Notes under the pieces: generated by a model
What the model was told of the DNA's origin: nothing
Seen by the model: the letters and a program-made list of their open reading frames with translations, nothing else
The model's database searches: none
NCBI GenBank assembly: GCA_020351875.1
Contig: CP070671.1
Span: 2,800,828-2,864,827, forward strand
Direction of reading: 5' to 3'
From: Chromatiales bacterium
GTDB taxonomy: Bacteria > Pseudomonadota > Gammaproteobacteria > Steroidobacterales > GCA-2729495
Length of the DNA stretch: 64,000 nt
Shown here: one piece after another, positions 43,809-56,960 of the stretch
Layout of the letters: the number at the start of each line of letters is the position of its first letter
How positions within the stretch are numbered: position 1 is the stretch's first letter
Position numbers and translations under genes: made by a program

Positions 43809-45041
43809 TCAGGCCAGCGCCGCTGCGGCGATTTCCTTGAAAGACACGGATGCGTCTGCAAGCTCGCCCGGATCCAGGCAGGCCTTTGCCGCAATCAGTT
43901 TCTTGCCTAGCATGAACTCGCGGGCGCTGTTCACCGCTTCGACCGCCTGCAGCCGGCCGTCGTCCAGGTGAAATACGGCGAGCGAGCGCCCGGCGGGATC
44001 GCCGCGCAAGACCCTCGCACAGCCAGGATCGGCCAGGCCCGCAATCTGCAGTTTCAGGTCGTACTGATCCGACCAGAACCATGGCACCTGTGAATAGGCC
44101 TTGGGTTTGCCCAACAGCGTGGCCGCAGCGGTCTTCGCCTGTTCCTGCGCGTTGTGCACCGATTCCAGGCGCACACGCCTGCCGAGCAGGCTGTTGGGAT
44201 GGTTCGTGCAATCGCCGATCGCGAGTATGTCCGGGTCGTCGGTCTGGCAATACTCGTCCACCAGGATGCCATCATCGCAGGGCAGGCCGGCCGCCTCCGC
44301 GATATCGGTCACCGGCACCACGCCGATCCCGATCAGGACGATATCGGCCGGCACTTCCTGATTGTGGCCGTCGATCACGGCCTGCACGCGACCTTCGCCG
44401 CAAATGCTGCCCATCGGCGGCAGGCCCAGCAGGAGCTCGACGCCGGCTTCGGCGTGCACCCGTTCGTAGAAAGCTGACAGTTCCGGCGACGCGACCCGTG
44501 CCAGCACCCGGTCGGCGATTTCCTGAACACTGACCTTGAGTCCGGCCTGCACGGCAACGGCCGCCACTTCCAGGCCGATGTACCCGGCACCCACCACGAT
44601 CAGCCGTGCGCCGGGCCGGAAGTCGTCGCGGATCGCGAGCACGTCGTCGACCGTGCGCAGGTAATGCACGCCGGCGAGTTCTTCACCGTCGATGCCCAGT
44701 CTTCGCACCTTGGTGCCGGTGGCCAGTACCAGCTTGGAGTAGGGCAGTTCGCTGCCATCGTCCAGCTGCACGGCCTTGGCTGCACGGTCAATGGCAGTCA
44801 CGCGGGTGTTCGCACGCAATTCCACATCGTGTTCGCCGTAGTAGCGTTCCGGGCGCAGGTACAGGCGTTCGAGTTCCAGTTCTCCGGCCAGGAATTTTTT
44901 TGACAGCGGCGGGCGCTGGTAAGGCGGGTACGGCTCCTCACCGACGATGACGATGCGCCCGTCGTATTTACCCTGGCGCAGCGAGACCGCGGTCTGGCCC
45001 GCGGCGTGGCCCGCACCGGCAATCACGATTGTGTCAGGCAT
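43809..45041 (-). CDS. FAD/NAD(P)H-dependent ferredoxin-reductase-like protein
   Basis: A 410-residue flavoprotein of the ferredoxin-reductase (rhodocoxin/putidaredoxin reductase) class. The FAD loop is VIAGAGHAAGQTAVSLR, the NAD loop VVGAGYIGLEVAAVA, and the second FAD motif ILAIGDCTNHPN. The C-terminal domain is the reductase-specific one. It passes electrons from NADH to a ferredoxin, usually for an oxygenase or P450; no such partner is nearby. It is divergent from the quinone reductase gene, with a 102-bp gap. Confidence 0.9.
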   Translation of the reverse strand: MPDTIVIAGAGHAAGQTAVSLRQGKYDGRIVIVGEEPYPPYQRPPLSKKFLAGELELERLYLRPERYYGEHDVELRANTRVTAIDRAAKAVQLDDGSELPYSKLVLATGTKVRRLGIDGEELAGVHYLRTVDDVLAIRDDFRPGARLIVVGAGYIGLEVAAVAVQAGLKVSVQEIADRVLARVASPELSAFYERVHAEAGVELLLGLPPMGSICGEGRVQAVIDGHNQEVPADIVLIGIGVVPVTDIAEAAGLPCDDGILVDEYCQTDDPDILAIGDCTNHPNSLLGRRVRLESVHNAQEQAKTAAATLLGKPKAYSQVPWFWSDQYDLKLQIAGLADPGCARVLRGDPAGRSLAVFHLDDGRLQAVEAVNSAREFMLGKKLIAAKACLDPGELADASVSFKEIAAAALA

Positions 45042-45143
45042 CTGTTGTCCTTTTCTGCTGGTTCCGGTGTTGGCGTGTCGGGACCGAACTGCGCGACGAT
45101 TATACTCACGCGCCGCGCGGTCATTCTTTCCTGGAGCATGGGT

Positions 45144-46118
45144 ATGAGCAACGCGATTCAGATCGACGAATTCGGTGGCCCGGAGGTCCTGAGGTGGCGA
45201 GAAGTTGCGCTACCCGCGCCGGGTGCCGGCGAAGTCCTGGTGCGACACACGGCCGTTGGCCTCAACTTTATCGATACCTATCATCGTTCCGGACTGTACC
45301 CGCTGGAATTGCCAACCGGCCTCGGGACAGAGGCCGCCGGCGTGGTCGAGGCCCTCGGCAACGGCGTCGATCAGTTGGCCCCCGGAGACCGAGTCGCGTG
45401 GCTGGGGCTGCCTCCCGGCGCTTACGCGGAACAACGCGTGTACCCGGCCGAGCGGTTGGTGCGGTTGCCGCAGGACATCAGCGACGAAACGGCAGCAGGG
45501 GGACTGCTGAAGGGGCTCACGGCCTGGTACCTGCTGCATCGTTCTTACCCGGCCCAGCCCGGAGACTGGGTGTTGCTGTACGCTGCCGCGGGCGGGGTGG
45601 GTTCGATTGCCGCGCGCTGGGCAGCCGCGAAAGACGTGCGCGTGATCGGCGTGGCCGGATCCGCGGCAAAGGCGGCACAGGCTCGGGAGAATGGCTGTGA
45701 GGCCGTGGTGCTCGCCGACGCGGATGATTTCGTCGCGCAGGTGCGCGCCCTCACCGGCGACGAAGGCGTGGCCGCGGTCTATGACTCAGTGGGCCGCGAC
45801 ACCTTTTTTCAGTCGCTGGATTGCCTGCGCATGCACGGCACCATGGTGAGTTACGGCAATGCCACGGGTGCGGTGGAGCCGTTTTCGCCCATGGAACTTG
45901 CCCGGCGGGGCTCACTGTTCCTGACGCGGCCGGCGGTCTTCGACTTCATCCGCACGCGGGAAGAGCTGGAAGCTGCCACGACGGCGCTGTTCAGCGCGAT
46001 GCAATCGGGTGCGGTCCGGGTGGACGTGAACCAGCGTTACCCGCTGCGCGATGCGGCGCAGGCACACATCGACCTGGAGGCGCGCCGCACGACCGGTTCC
46101 ACGCTGTTACTGCCCTGA
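45144..46118 (+). CDS. quinone oxidoreductase, zeta-crystallin type
   Basis: A 324-residue medium-chain reductase without zinc ligands. Landmarks are HTAVGLNFIDTYHRSGLYP, GTEAAGVVEALG and the NADPH loop AAAGGVGSIAARWAAA. It reduces quinones with NADPH. The ATG at 45144 is preferred over the one at 45138 because GGAG (45133-45136) then lies 7 bases upstream. The last 12 bases overlap the convergent transporter gene. Confidence 0.92.
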   Translation: MSNAIQIDEFGGPEVLRWREVALPAPGAGEVLVRHTAVGLNFIDTYHRSGLYPLELPTGLGTEAAGVVEALGNGVDQLAPGDRVAWLGLPPGAYAEQRVYPAERLVRLPQDISDETAAGGLLKGLTAWYLLHRSYPAQPGDWVLLYAAAGGVGSIAARWAAAKDVRVIGVAGSAAKAAQARENGCEAVVLADADDFVAQVRALTGDEGVAAVYDSVGRDTFFQSLDCLRMHGTMVSYGNATGAVEPFSPMELARRGSLFLTRPAVFDFIRTREELEAATTALFSAMQSGAVRVDVNQRYPLRDAAQAHIDLEARRTTGSTLLLP

Positions 46119-48494
46119 GGCCACCGGCACGGCATCCAGCGGGGTCAGCGGCCACATGATCGGCAACAGCAGCATGACGGCGATGAAGATCACGACGGTC
46201 AGTGGCACGCCCACCTTGATGTAGTCGGTGAAGCGATAACCGCCCGGTCCCATGACCAGGATGTTGGCCGGGTGCGAGATGGGGCTGGTAAAACTGGCCG
46301 ACGCTGCCATTGCCACGGCCATCATCGCGGTCTGCGGCATGATGCCCATCTCCGCGCACGCCGACAGCACGATGGGTGACATCAGCACCACCAGTGCGGC
46401 GGTGGGCACGATCATCGTCGCCAGTGCCGTGACCCCGTACAGGCCCATGATCACCGGCCACGGGCCGAGGCCGCCCAGCGCGTCCATGACTCCGCGGGCC
46501 AGGAATTCCGCAGTGCCGGTTTCCTGCATCGCAATGCCCAGCGGCAGCATGCCGGCGATCAGGAACACCGCGCGCCAGTCAATCGCGCGATACGCCTGTT
46601 CCATGCTGAGGCAACCGGACAGCACCATCACGCTGGCACCAACGACAGCAGCGATGGAAATCGGCAGCCAGCCCAGCAGCACAGCAATCACCACGGCCAG
46701 CATGATGGACGCGGCGACCGGGCCGCGTTTCGTATCCGTGACGGTGATGGTGATCGGGGTCAGGACCAGCAGGTCCGGATCGTCGTTCAGCAGCACGAGT
46801 TTCTGGCGCGGCCCCACCAGCAACAGTGCGTCGCCGAACTGGAGTTCCTTTTCATTCAGTTCAGAACGGTAGGTCTTGCCCGAACGCAAAATGGCCGACA
46901 GTTCCAGGCCGTACTTGTCGCGGAAGTTCACATCCGACACCCGCATCCCAGCCAGCGGCGATTGCGGCGCAATGGTGGTTTCCACCGTGGCCAGTCGGTC
47001 GGAGTCGAATACGTTCAGCGTGCGCGGCACGCTGCCGCCGATTTCGAGTTCCTGCAGGCCGCGCAGCACGTCCAGGTCTTCCGGACGGCCCTGGATCAGC
47101 AGCAGGTCGCCGCCGAGCAACACTTCATCCGGGTCGGGCATGTACGCCAGTTCACCCTCGCGAAACAGGGCCAGCAGCCGGAAGTCGAAGGCGTCACCAA
47201 TGCGGCTCTTCGCGAGCGTAGAGCCACCGAGTTCGGAGTCTTTTGGAATGCGCACGACGAAAGTGCGCTCCTGCAGCCGGTAGGTTTGTGTCAGGTCGTC
47301 TTCGGTGGCCACCCGGATGTCGCCGAACTCGGCACTTTTATTCAGGCTTTCGACCACGTCGTCGGCACCCTGCAACAGCAACTGGTCGCCGGCTCGCAGC
47401 GGCACGTAAGCGAGATTGACACGACGCACGAGATCCTTGCGGCGAATGGCGACAACGCTGGCGCCGAAACGGCGGCGAAAGTCCGTGTGGTGCAGCAGTT
47501 CCTTAACCAGGCTGGAATCTTCGGCCACCGTGGCCTCGACCAGCTGAATGCGCCCGCTCAGGAACTCGTCCATCAGCGGCGCTTCGCGTTCGATCACCAG
47601 GTCGCTCCAGCGCCGCAGCTCTTCGAAGCGGTCCAGGCGACCCTGCACGAGGAGGCGGTCGCCGCCCACGAGTACCGTGGTGCGTGATGGCAATGTTTCC
47701 ACCTGCCCCCGTCTTTCGAGGGCCATGACCAGCAAGCCGGCGGCTGAGCCAATTCGGCTTTCCTGCAGCGTCTTGCCCACCAGCACGGACATGGCCGGCA
47801 CGGTGACCGTGAAGGTGCTTTCCTGCAGGCCGTACTGCGCGCGCAGGTTGCGCTGGCTGCGCTGGGACTGCGCCGCGGGTTCCTTACGCGGCAGCATCAG
47901 CCGGCCGAACAGCGCGGTGAACAGGATGCCGATACCCATCGCGCCGATGCCGACACCGGAGTAGTCGAAGAGCTGGAACGGCCGTTCACCGGCCTGCGCC
48001 AGTGCGCCGCTGATCAGCAGGTTGGGCGGCGTGCCGACGAGCGTGGTCAAGCCGCCCAGGAGCGTACCGTAGGCCATCGGCATCAGCAGGCGCGACGGCG
48101 GCGTGTCGGTGCGCCGGGCAATGTCGATGGCCACGGGCAGCATCAGCGCCGCGACGCCGATGTTGTTCATGAAGGCTGACAGGCCGCCCGCGAAAGTCAT
48201 GATGACGATGATCAGCGAGACCTCGTTTCGCCCGGCCACCCGCATGACCTGGCGCCCCAGCACGTTCGCGATGCCGGTGCGCGTCAGGCCCTCGCTGAGA
48301 ATGAACATGGCCCAGACCGTGACCACCGCTGCGTTGCTGAACCCGGACAGGGCTTCGCTGGGCGATACGAGGTTCGTCAGCGCCAGTGCCCCCATGACCA
48401 GCAGGGCCACCAGGTCCATCCGGATCATCTCGGTAATGAACAGCACCAGCGCAACGCCGAGTATGATCAACACCAATGCGATTTCGATGTTCAC
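46107..48494 (-). CDS. DASS-family (SLC13) permease with TrkA-C domains
   Basis: A 795-residue membrane protein. About half of the divalent-anion symporter fold lies at each end (residues 1-195 and 600-795). Typical signatures are AFMNNIGVAALMLPVA, GGLTTLVGTPPN and TSPISHPANILVMGPGGY. In the middle (about 215-590) are four RCK_C/TrkA-C-like domains, each with a GDxLLxxG ending (GGDRLLVQG, AGDQLLLQG, GGDLLLIQG, FGDALLLVG). Such proteins move sulfate or dicarboxylates with sodium. The number of TrkA-C repeats is higher than the usual two. Confidence 0.9.
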   Translation of the reverse strand: MNIEIALVLIILGVALVLFITEMIRMDLVALLVMGALALTNLVSPSEALSGFSNAAVVTVWAMFILSEGLTRTGIANVLGRQVMRVAGRNEVSLIIVIMTFAGGLSAFMNNIGVAALMLPVAIDIARRTDTPPSRLLMPMAYGTLLGGLTTLVGTPPNLLISGALAQAGERPFQLFDYSGVGIGAMGIGILFTALFGRLMLPRKEPAAQSQRSQRNLRAQYGLQESTFTVTVPAMSVLVGKTLQESRIGSAAGLLVMALERRGQVETLPSRTTVLVGGDRLLVQGRLDRFEELRRWSDLVIEREAPLMDEFLSGRIQLVEATVAEDSSLVKELLHHTDFRRRFGASVVAIRRKDLVRRVNLAYVPLRAGDQLLLQGADDVVESLNKSAEFGDIRVATEDDLTQTYRLQERTFVVRIPKDSELGGSTLAKSRIGDAFDFRLLALFREGELAYMPDPDEVLLGGDLLLIQGRPEDLDVLRGLQELEIGGSVPRTLNVFDSDRLATVETTIAPQSPLAGMRVSDVNFRDKYGLELSAILRSGKTYRSELNEKELQFGDALLLVGPRQKLVLLNDDPDLLVLTPITITVTDTKRGPVAASIMLAVVIAVLLGWLPISIAAVVGASVMVLSGCLSMEQAYRAIDWRAVFLIAGMLPLGIAMQETGTAEFLARGVMDALGGLGPWPVIMGLYGVTALATMIVPTAALVVLMSPIVLSACAEMGIMPQTAMMAVAMAASASFTSPISHPANILVMGPGGYRFTDYIKVGVPLTVVIFIAVMLLLPIMWPLTPLDAVPVASGQ

Positions 48495-48691
48495 GTTCGC
48501 CCAGTTCGTCTAGCAGCGGAGGCCAGCAACGCAGGGTCGGACACCCGGTTCGCTGCACCGAAATCAAGCTTACAAGACTTCGTGTCGGCGAAATGGGCGC
48601 CCGGCCCCATTTCTCAAACGAGAGCCGCCCTGTGCCAAAGGGTGCCGGCCATCGCGATATGCCGGCGTGGGTCAGTCCCCGGCGGGGCCGG

Positions 48692-52291
<3,600 letters not shown>

Positions 52292-52339
52292 CGCGGCTAA
52301 TGTAGCATGGCGCGCCTGGGCGGCTCGTCGGGCGATCAG

Positions 52340-52852
52340 ATGCAGTTTCGACACGTTTGTTTTTCCCACGGCCAGGAGAGCGGCCCGTGGGGCACGAAAA
52401 TTCGCGCGCTGGCAGACGTCGCCCGCGACGCTGGCTGGTCCGTGGAATCCCTGGATTACCAGGGCGTGCCCGACGCTCGCGAACGGGCGACACGACTGGT
52501 GGACTATTGCCGGGGCCTGGACGGGCCGCCGCTGCTGGTGGGCAGCAGCATGGGCGGCTTCGTGGCGCTGCGCGCGGCGGCGAGCGTACCCGTCTGCGGC
52601 CTGTTCCTGCTGGCGCCAGCACTCTATCTGCCGGGTTACGAAGAACACCTGCCGACTGACAGGCCCGGATGCCCGACCCGGATCGTGCACGGTTGGGGAG
52701 ACGATGTGGTGCCGTGGCAGGGCAGCGTGCGCTTCGGGGCCGAGACCGGCGCAAACCTGATGCTGGTAAACGGTGATCACCGGCTGACCGCGCAGCTGGA
52801 TGTCATCCGGCCGCATTTCGCGGATTTCCTGCGCGAACTGGCGACAGGCTAG
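52340..52852 (+). CDS. YqiA-like small alpha/beta hydrolase
   Basis: A 170-residue alpha/beta hydrolase. [14 protein letters not shown], the nucleophile elbow GSSMGGF, an acid in HGWGDDVVP and a final NGDHRL histidine make up the triad. Relatives are esterases of unknown substrate. I place the start at MQFRHVCF (52340) because homologs begin just before the FSHG strand; an ATG at 52307 is the alternative. It overlaps the 3' end of the convergent glk gene by 4 bases. Confidence 0.8.
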   Translation: MQFRHVCFSHGQESGPWGTKIRALADVARDAGWSVESLDYQGVPDARERATRLVDYCRGLDGPPLLVGSSMGGFVALRAAASVPVCGLFLLAPALYLPGYEEHLPTDRPGCPTRIVHGWGDDVVPWQGSVRFGAETGANLMLVNGDHRLTAQLDVIRPHFADFLRELATG

Positions 52853-53790
52853 CCGGGTAGCCTGTCCGCCTGGTTGGTGCGGGCCCAGAGCCCCTTCAGC
52901 GCAGGTTCGTCGGCCGTTACCAGGTAAGTGGGGATGTTCTTCAGGTAGTCGCCGTAGCGTCCCTTGGCTTCGAAGCGGTCGCGGAAGCCCGACGCGACAA
53001 AGCGCTCGGTGTGCTGCGGCAGGATCCCGCCCGCGACATAGATACCACCGAATGCACCGACGGTCAGCGCGAGGTTCGCGGCGACGGTGCCGAGCAGCTT
53101 GCAGCAGGTGTCGAAGCTTTGCAGCGTGGCGTTGTCGCCCGCTTCCATGCGCCGGGCAATCTCTTCCGGCGTCACGTCGTGTTCGTCGTGCAGCACTTCG
53201 TGCACGAGCGAGAGCCCCGGTCCGGAAATCAGGCGTTCCGCAGAGCAGTGGCCGAAGCGCTGGCGCACCGCCCGGATCAAGTCGGTCTCGTCGGCATCGC
53301 TGGCAGCCAGGGTCACGTGGCCGCCCTCACCGGGCAGTGCCAGCCAGCCCTCACCCACGGGTAGCAGTGTCGCCACGCCCAGGCCCGTGCCCGGGCCGAG
53401 TACGCCTTTGGGGGCCCGGGCTTCGGCCTGGCCGCCGCCGATTTTCAGCAGCTCGGTCGATGCCAGCATGGGCAGCGCGTAGGCCTGGGCTTCGAAATCA
53501 TTCAGCACCCGCAGGGCTTCGAGCCCGAGTTCGTCGCGCAGCGCGGCAACGCTGAAAGTCCAGCCCAGGTTCGTCATCTGTACCCGGTCGCCGTGCACCG
53601 GTGCGGCGACGGCCAGGGCGGCTGAAACGGGGCGCAGGCCAGCGGGTAATTCGGCGAGATAATCAGTCAGCAGCGGCGCAATGCCCGGGTACTTCGCGTT
53701 GCGAAAACGCGCCACGCATTCGGGGCCGTCCGTTCCGGTCACCGCGCAACGCGTGTTGGTACCGCCGATGTCGGCGATCAGCGTGGTCAT
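52849..53790 (-). CDS. glk: glucokinase
   Basis: A 313-residue bacterial glucokinase. The phosphate loop ADIGGTNTRCAV, the glucose-binding NDFEAQAYALP and GPGTGLGVATLL, and EGGHVTLA are all present. It phosphorylates the glucose produced from trehalose by the neighbouring GH15 enzyme. Its start codon directly abuts the otsA stop, so it is the last gene of the trehalose operon. It overlaps the convergent hydrolase by 4 bases. Confidence 0.94.
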   Translation of the reverse strand: MTTLIADIGGTNTRCAVTGTDGPECVARFRNAKYPGIAPLLTDYLAELPAGLRPVSAALAVAAPVHGDRVQMTNLGWTFSVAALRDELGLEALRVLNDFEAQAYALPMLASTELLKIGGGQAEARAPKGVLGPGTGLGVATLLPVGEGWLALPGEGGHVTLAASDADETDLIRAVRQRFGHCSAERLISGPGLSLVHEVLHDEHDVTPEEIARRMEAGDNATLQSFDTCCKLLGTVAANLALTVGAFGGIYVAGGILPQHTERFVASGFRDRFEAKGRYGDYLKNIPTYLVTADEPALKGLWARTNQADRLPG

Positions 53791-55182
53791 TCAGCCGGCC
53801 TTTCGCTGCTCGCGCGCGCTCAGCAGCGCATCGACGAACCGGGTGCGCCACGCCGTGATGTCGTTGCGCCGGAGCACGTCGAGCATGCTCTGGTGCCGCT
53901 CCTGGCGTTCGCCCAGCGGCATGTTCAAAGCCTGATGCATGGCTTCGGCCACGCCGTCAATGTCGTAGGGATTCACCAGCACGGCGTCGGTCAGTTCATG
54001 GGCGGCGCCGGCAAGACGCGACAGCACCAGCATGCCCGGATCTTCGGGATCCTGGGCCGCGACGAATTCCTTTGCCACCAGGTTCATACCGTCGCGCAGC
54101 GGAGTGACGAGGCCCACGGCCGTCTCGCGAAAAAAGGCCATGAGCGTGCCGCGGTCGAAGCCGCGGTTCAGGTACCGGATCGGGACCCAGTCGATGTCGG
54201 CGAAACGGCCGTTGATCATGCCCGCCGACCGCTCCAGCGCTTCGCGAATGTCATCGTAGGCACGCACGCCCGCGCGCGACGTGGGCGCGATCTGGATGTA
54301 CGACACCTGGTTGCGAATCGCCGGGTAATCCTCCAGCAGTCGCGAAAAGGCCCTGAAGCGTTCTTCCAGTCCCTTGCTGTAGTCCAGGCGGTCGACCCCG
54401 ATCAGCAGTTGCCGGCCGTGCAGGTGGTGCACCATGCGCTGCACGTTGTCCTGTTCTCCCGTTTGCATCGCCAGCTGTTGGCAGCCTTCCACATCGATGC
54501 CGATCGGAAACACGTCGGTATGCAGCGGATGCGGTTTCCCGGGCGCACGCCGATCGACGGCTGCGTGGTCGGCACCACCGATACTTTCCAGGGCGTCATT
54601 GAAGCAGCGCAGATCGCGCGGTGTATGAAAGCCCACTACGTCATAGGCGCCCATGGCGCGCAGCAGTTGCTCGTATACCGGCAGCACGCGCAGTGCTTCC
54701 ACTGCCGGGAAAGGCGTGTGCAGGAAGAAACCGATGGGGTTTTCGACACCGGCGCGGCGCAGTTCGGAGGCCAGCGGAATCAGGTGGTAGTCGTGCACCC
54801 AGATCAGGTCGTCGGGTTGCAGCAGCGGAATCAGCTTGCGCGCGAACAGGGAATTGACCCGCCGGTACTCGTCGAATTCCCGGCGCTCGTAGCGGAAGAA
54901 ACCGAGCAGGTAGTGGTTGATGGGCCAGAGCGACGTGTTCGAGAACCCGTTGTAATAGAGTTCGAAGGCGCGCTCGCTGAGCTCGATGGTGGCATAGGTC
55001 ACGTTGCCGTCTTCTTCGAGCTTTGGCCCCGCGGGTTCCCCGCTTACCACCCGGCCGTTCCAGCCGAACCAGACTCCGCCATGCTCGCGCAGTGCGGCCA
55101 GCACGCCCACGGCCAGCCCCCCGGCCGGCGTATCGCCCCGTGGCTGCGCGACCCGGTTCGACACGTTGACCAGGCGGGTCAC
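53791..55182 (-). CDS. otsA: trehalose-6-phosphate synthase
   Basis: A 463-residue GT20 synthase. The N terminus VNVSNRVAQ and the substrate-site segments GFFLHTPFPA, WVHDYHLIPL and VDRLDYSKGLEERF are conserved, as are TPLRDGMNLVAKEF near the end. It joins glucose from UDP-glucose to glucose-6-phosphate. The start is GTG at 55182, whose last bases overlap the GH15 stop (GTGA). The open frame upstream is longer but that part is antisense-type low-complexity and lies inside the GH15 gene. Confidence 0.95.
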   Translation of the reverse strand: MTRLVNVSNRVAQPRGDTPAGGLAVGVLAALREHGGVWFGWNGRVVSGEPAGPKLEEDGNVTYATIELSERAFELYYNGFSNTSLWPINHYLLGFFRYERREFDEYRRVNSLFARKLIPLLQPDDLIWVHDYHLIPLASELRRAGVENPIGFFLHTPFPAVEALRVLPVYEQLLRAMGAYDVVGFHTPRDLRCFNDALESIGGADHAAVDRRAPGKPHPLHTDVFPIGIDVEGCQQLAMQTGEQDNVQRMVHHLHGRQLLIGVDRLDYSKGLEERFRAFSRLLEDYPAIRNQVSYIQIAPTSRAGVRAYDDIREALERSAGMINGRFADIDWVPIRYLNRGFDRGTLMAFFRETAVGLVTPLRDGMNLVAKEFVAAQDPEDPGMLVLSRLAGAAHELTDAVLVNPYDIDGVAEAMHQALNMPLGERQERHQSMLDVLRRNDITAWRTRFVDALLSAREQRKAG

Positions 55183-56960
55183 AGTTCGTCTTCCCAGTTG
55201 CGGCTCAGGCGCCGGGCAGCATTGATGATGCCAACCATGCTGTAGGTTTGCGGGAAGTTGCCCCACAGTTCGCCGGTTTGCGGGTCCAGGTCTTCGGACA
55301 GCAGGCCCAGGCTGTTGCGATGGGTGAGCATGTTCTCGAACAGTTCCCGGGCCTCGCCCTCGCGGCCGACCGCAGCCAGCGCGTCGATGTACCAGAAGGT
55401 GCAGATATTGAAAGCGTTTTCCGGATCGCCGAAATCGTCCGCGGCGTGGTAGCGCATCATGTGGTCGCCGCGGCGCAGTTCCTTTTCGATCGCGGCCAGC
55501 GTACTGAGAAAGCGCGGGTCGTAGCCGGGGATGAATCCCAGGCTCGGCATCAGCAACAGGCTGGCATCGAGTTCCGGTCGCCCCGCGGTGTCCGTGAAGG
55601 TCTTGCGCTTGTCGTCCCACGCGTTCGCGAATATCGCCGCCCGTATTTCCTCGGCTTTCTGCTGCCAGTGGCGGCTGCGATCGGCGAGGTTCAGTCGCGC
55701 GGATATCCGCGCCAACCGGTCACAGCCGGCCCAGCACATCAGGGTGGAGAACGTGTGCACGCGCTGGCGGCCGCGGTATTCCCAGATGCCCGCGTCGGGC
55801 TCGTTGTAGAGGTCAACGGCCATCTCGCCCAGCAGTTCCATTCTCTGCAGGCTGGCCTCGTTGCCCGGCCGCTCCAGCCGATGGTCGAAGAAGTACTGGG
55901 TGGCGGCCAGGACCACGGCGCCGTACACATCGTTTTGCACCTGCTCGTAAGCCTGGTTCCCGACCCGCACGGGGCCCATGCCGCGGTAGCCCGCCAGGCT
56001 GTCTACCGTGCGTTCCGTCAGGTCCGCCTGGCCGGTGATGCTGTAGACCGGTTGCAGCTGCCCGCCATTTTCGAAAGACACGTTCAGGATGTACTCGAGG
56101 TAGGCCTCCATCGTGCGCGTGGCGCCCAGGCTGTTCAGTGCCTTCACCACGAAGTAACTGTCGCGCAGCCAGCAGAAACGGTAGTCCCAGTTGCGACCGC
56201 TGTCAGCGGCTTCCGGCAGCGACGTGGTGATGGCCGCCATCACGGCGCCAGTGTCTTCGAAGGTGCAGAGTTTCAGCGTGATGGCCGCCCGTATGACCGC
56301 TTCCTGCCAGTCGAACGGAATCGCGAGCCCGCGCACCCAGGCTTCCCAGTAAGCCTTGGTCTGGCCGAAGTGGTCCCGCGCAATCTCGTCCGTTGCTTGC
56401 GGGATGCTTTCGTCGCTGGCCAGCACCAGGTGGTGCGGGCGCGTGAGGACGAACGGGTGTTCTTCCATGATGGCCGTTAGCGGGATGTCGGTGGTCAGGC
56501 GAATCCGCATGTCCGGCAACAGGTAACGAATGTGGTTGCTGCCGTGCGTGACATCGGCTTCCTTCGTACCGTATTCGGCGGCCGGCCGCACGCGCACGCG
56601 AATGCGGGGCCAGCCCTGCACCGGGTTGACCGTGCGTATCAGCATCACCGGGTGGTAGACGCGTCCATACAGTTCGAAGCGCGGCGCGAAATCGGTGATG
56701 CGGATCGCGTTGCCACTGGTGTCGTACAGGGTGGTCTGCACGATCGGGGTGTTGCGGATGTATGCCTGTTCCGAGTGCGAAAAATCGAGCAGTTCGATTT
56801 CGTAGACGCCCAGGTTCGGATCGGCCTTCGGTTCCAGCAGGCTGCAGAATACCGGGTTCGCATCCGCCCTTGGCATGCAGCACCAGACGACCCGCGCGCG
56901 GCTGTCGAGCAGCGCGCTGATCTGGCAGTTGCCGATCGCGGCGAGTTCCAGGTTGTTCAT
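55179..56960 (-). CDS. GH15 glucoamylase-like glycosidase (trehalase-type)
   Basis: A 593-residue GH15-type protein. An N-terminal beta domain (to about 240; LELAAIGNCQISALLDSRARVVWCCMP) precedes the (alpha/alpha)6 domain with SGRNWDYRFCWLRDSYFVV, WEYRGR and FSTLMCWAGCDRLARI. GH15 members next to otsAB usually hydrolyse trehalose to glucose. The stop overlaps otsA and the start overlaps otsB. Having it together with otsA, otsB and glk suggests a turnover cycle for trehalose. Confidence 0.88.
   Translation of the reverse strand: MNNLELAAIGNCQISALLDSRARVVWCCMPRADANPVFCSLLEPKADPNLGVYEIELLDFSHSEQAYIRNTPIVQTTLYDTSGNAIRITDFAPRFELYGRVYHPVMLIRTVNPVQGWPRIRVRVRPAAEYGTKEADVTHGSNHIRYLLPDMRIRLTTDIPLTAIMEEHPFVLTRPHHLVLASDESIPQATDEIARDHFGQTKAYWEAWVRGLAIPFDWQEAVIRAAITLKLCTFEDTGAVMAAITTSLPEAADSGRNWDYRFCWLRDSYFVVKALNSLGATRTMEAYLEYILNVSFENGGQLQPVYSITGQADLTERTVDSLAGYRGMGPVRVGNQAYEQVQNDVYGAVVLAATQYFFDHRLERPGNEASLQRMELLGEMAVDLYNEPDAGIWEYRGRQRVHTFSTLMCWAGCDRLARISARLNLADRSRHWQQKAEEIRAAIFANAWDDKRKTFTDTAGRPELDASLLLMPSLGFIPGYDPRFLSTLAAIEKELRRGDHMMRYHAADDFGDPENAFNICTFWYIDALAAVGREGEARELFENMLTHRNSLGLLSEDLDPQTGELWGNFPQTYSMVGIINAARRLSRNWEDEL

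Noticed and set aside
48495..48691. inverted repeat AAATGGG/CCCATTT (around 48590-48612) as a terminator
   Set aside because: No U-tract follows on either strand; it may just be a chance palindrome in the transporter leader.
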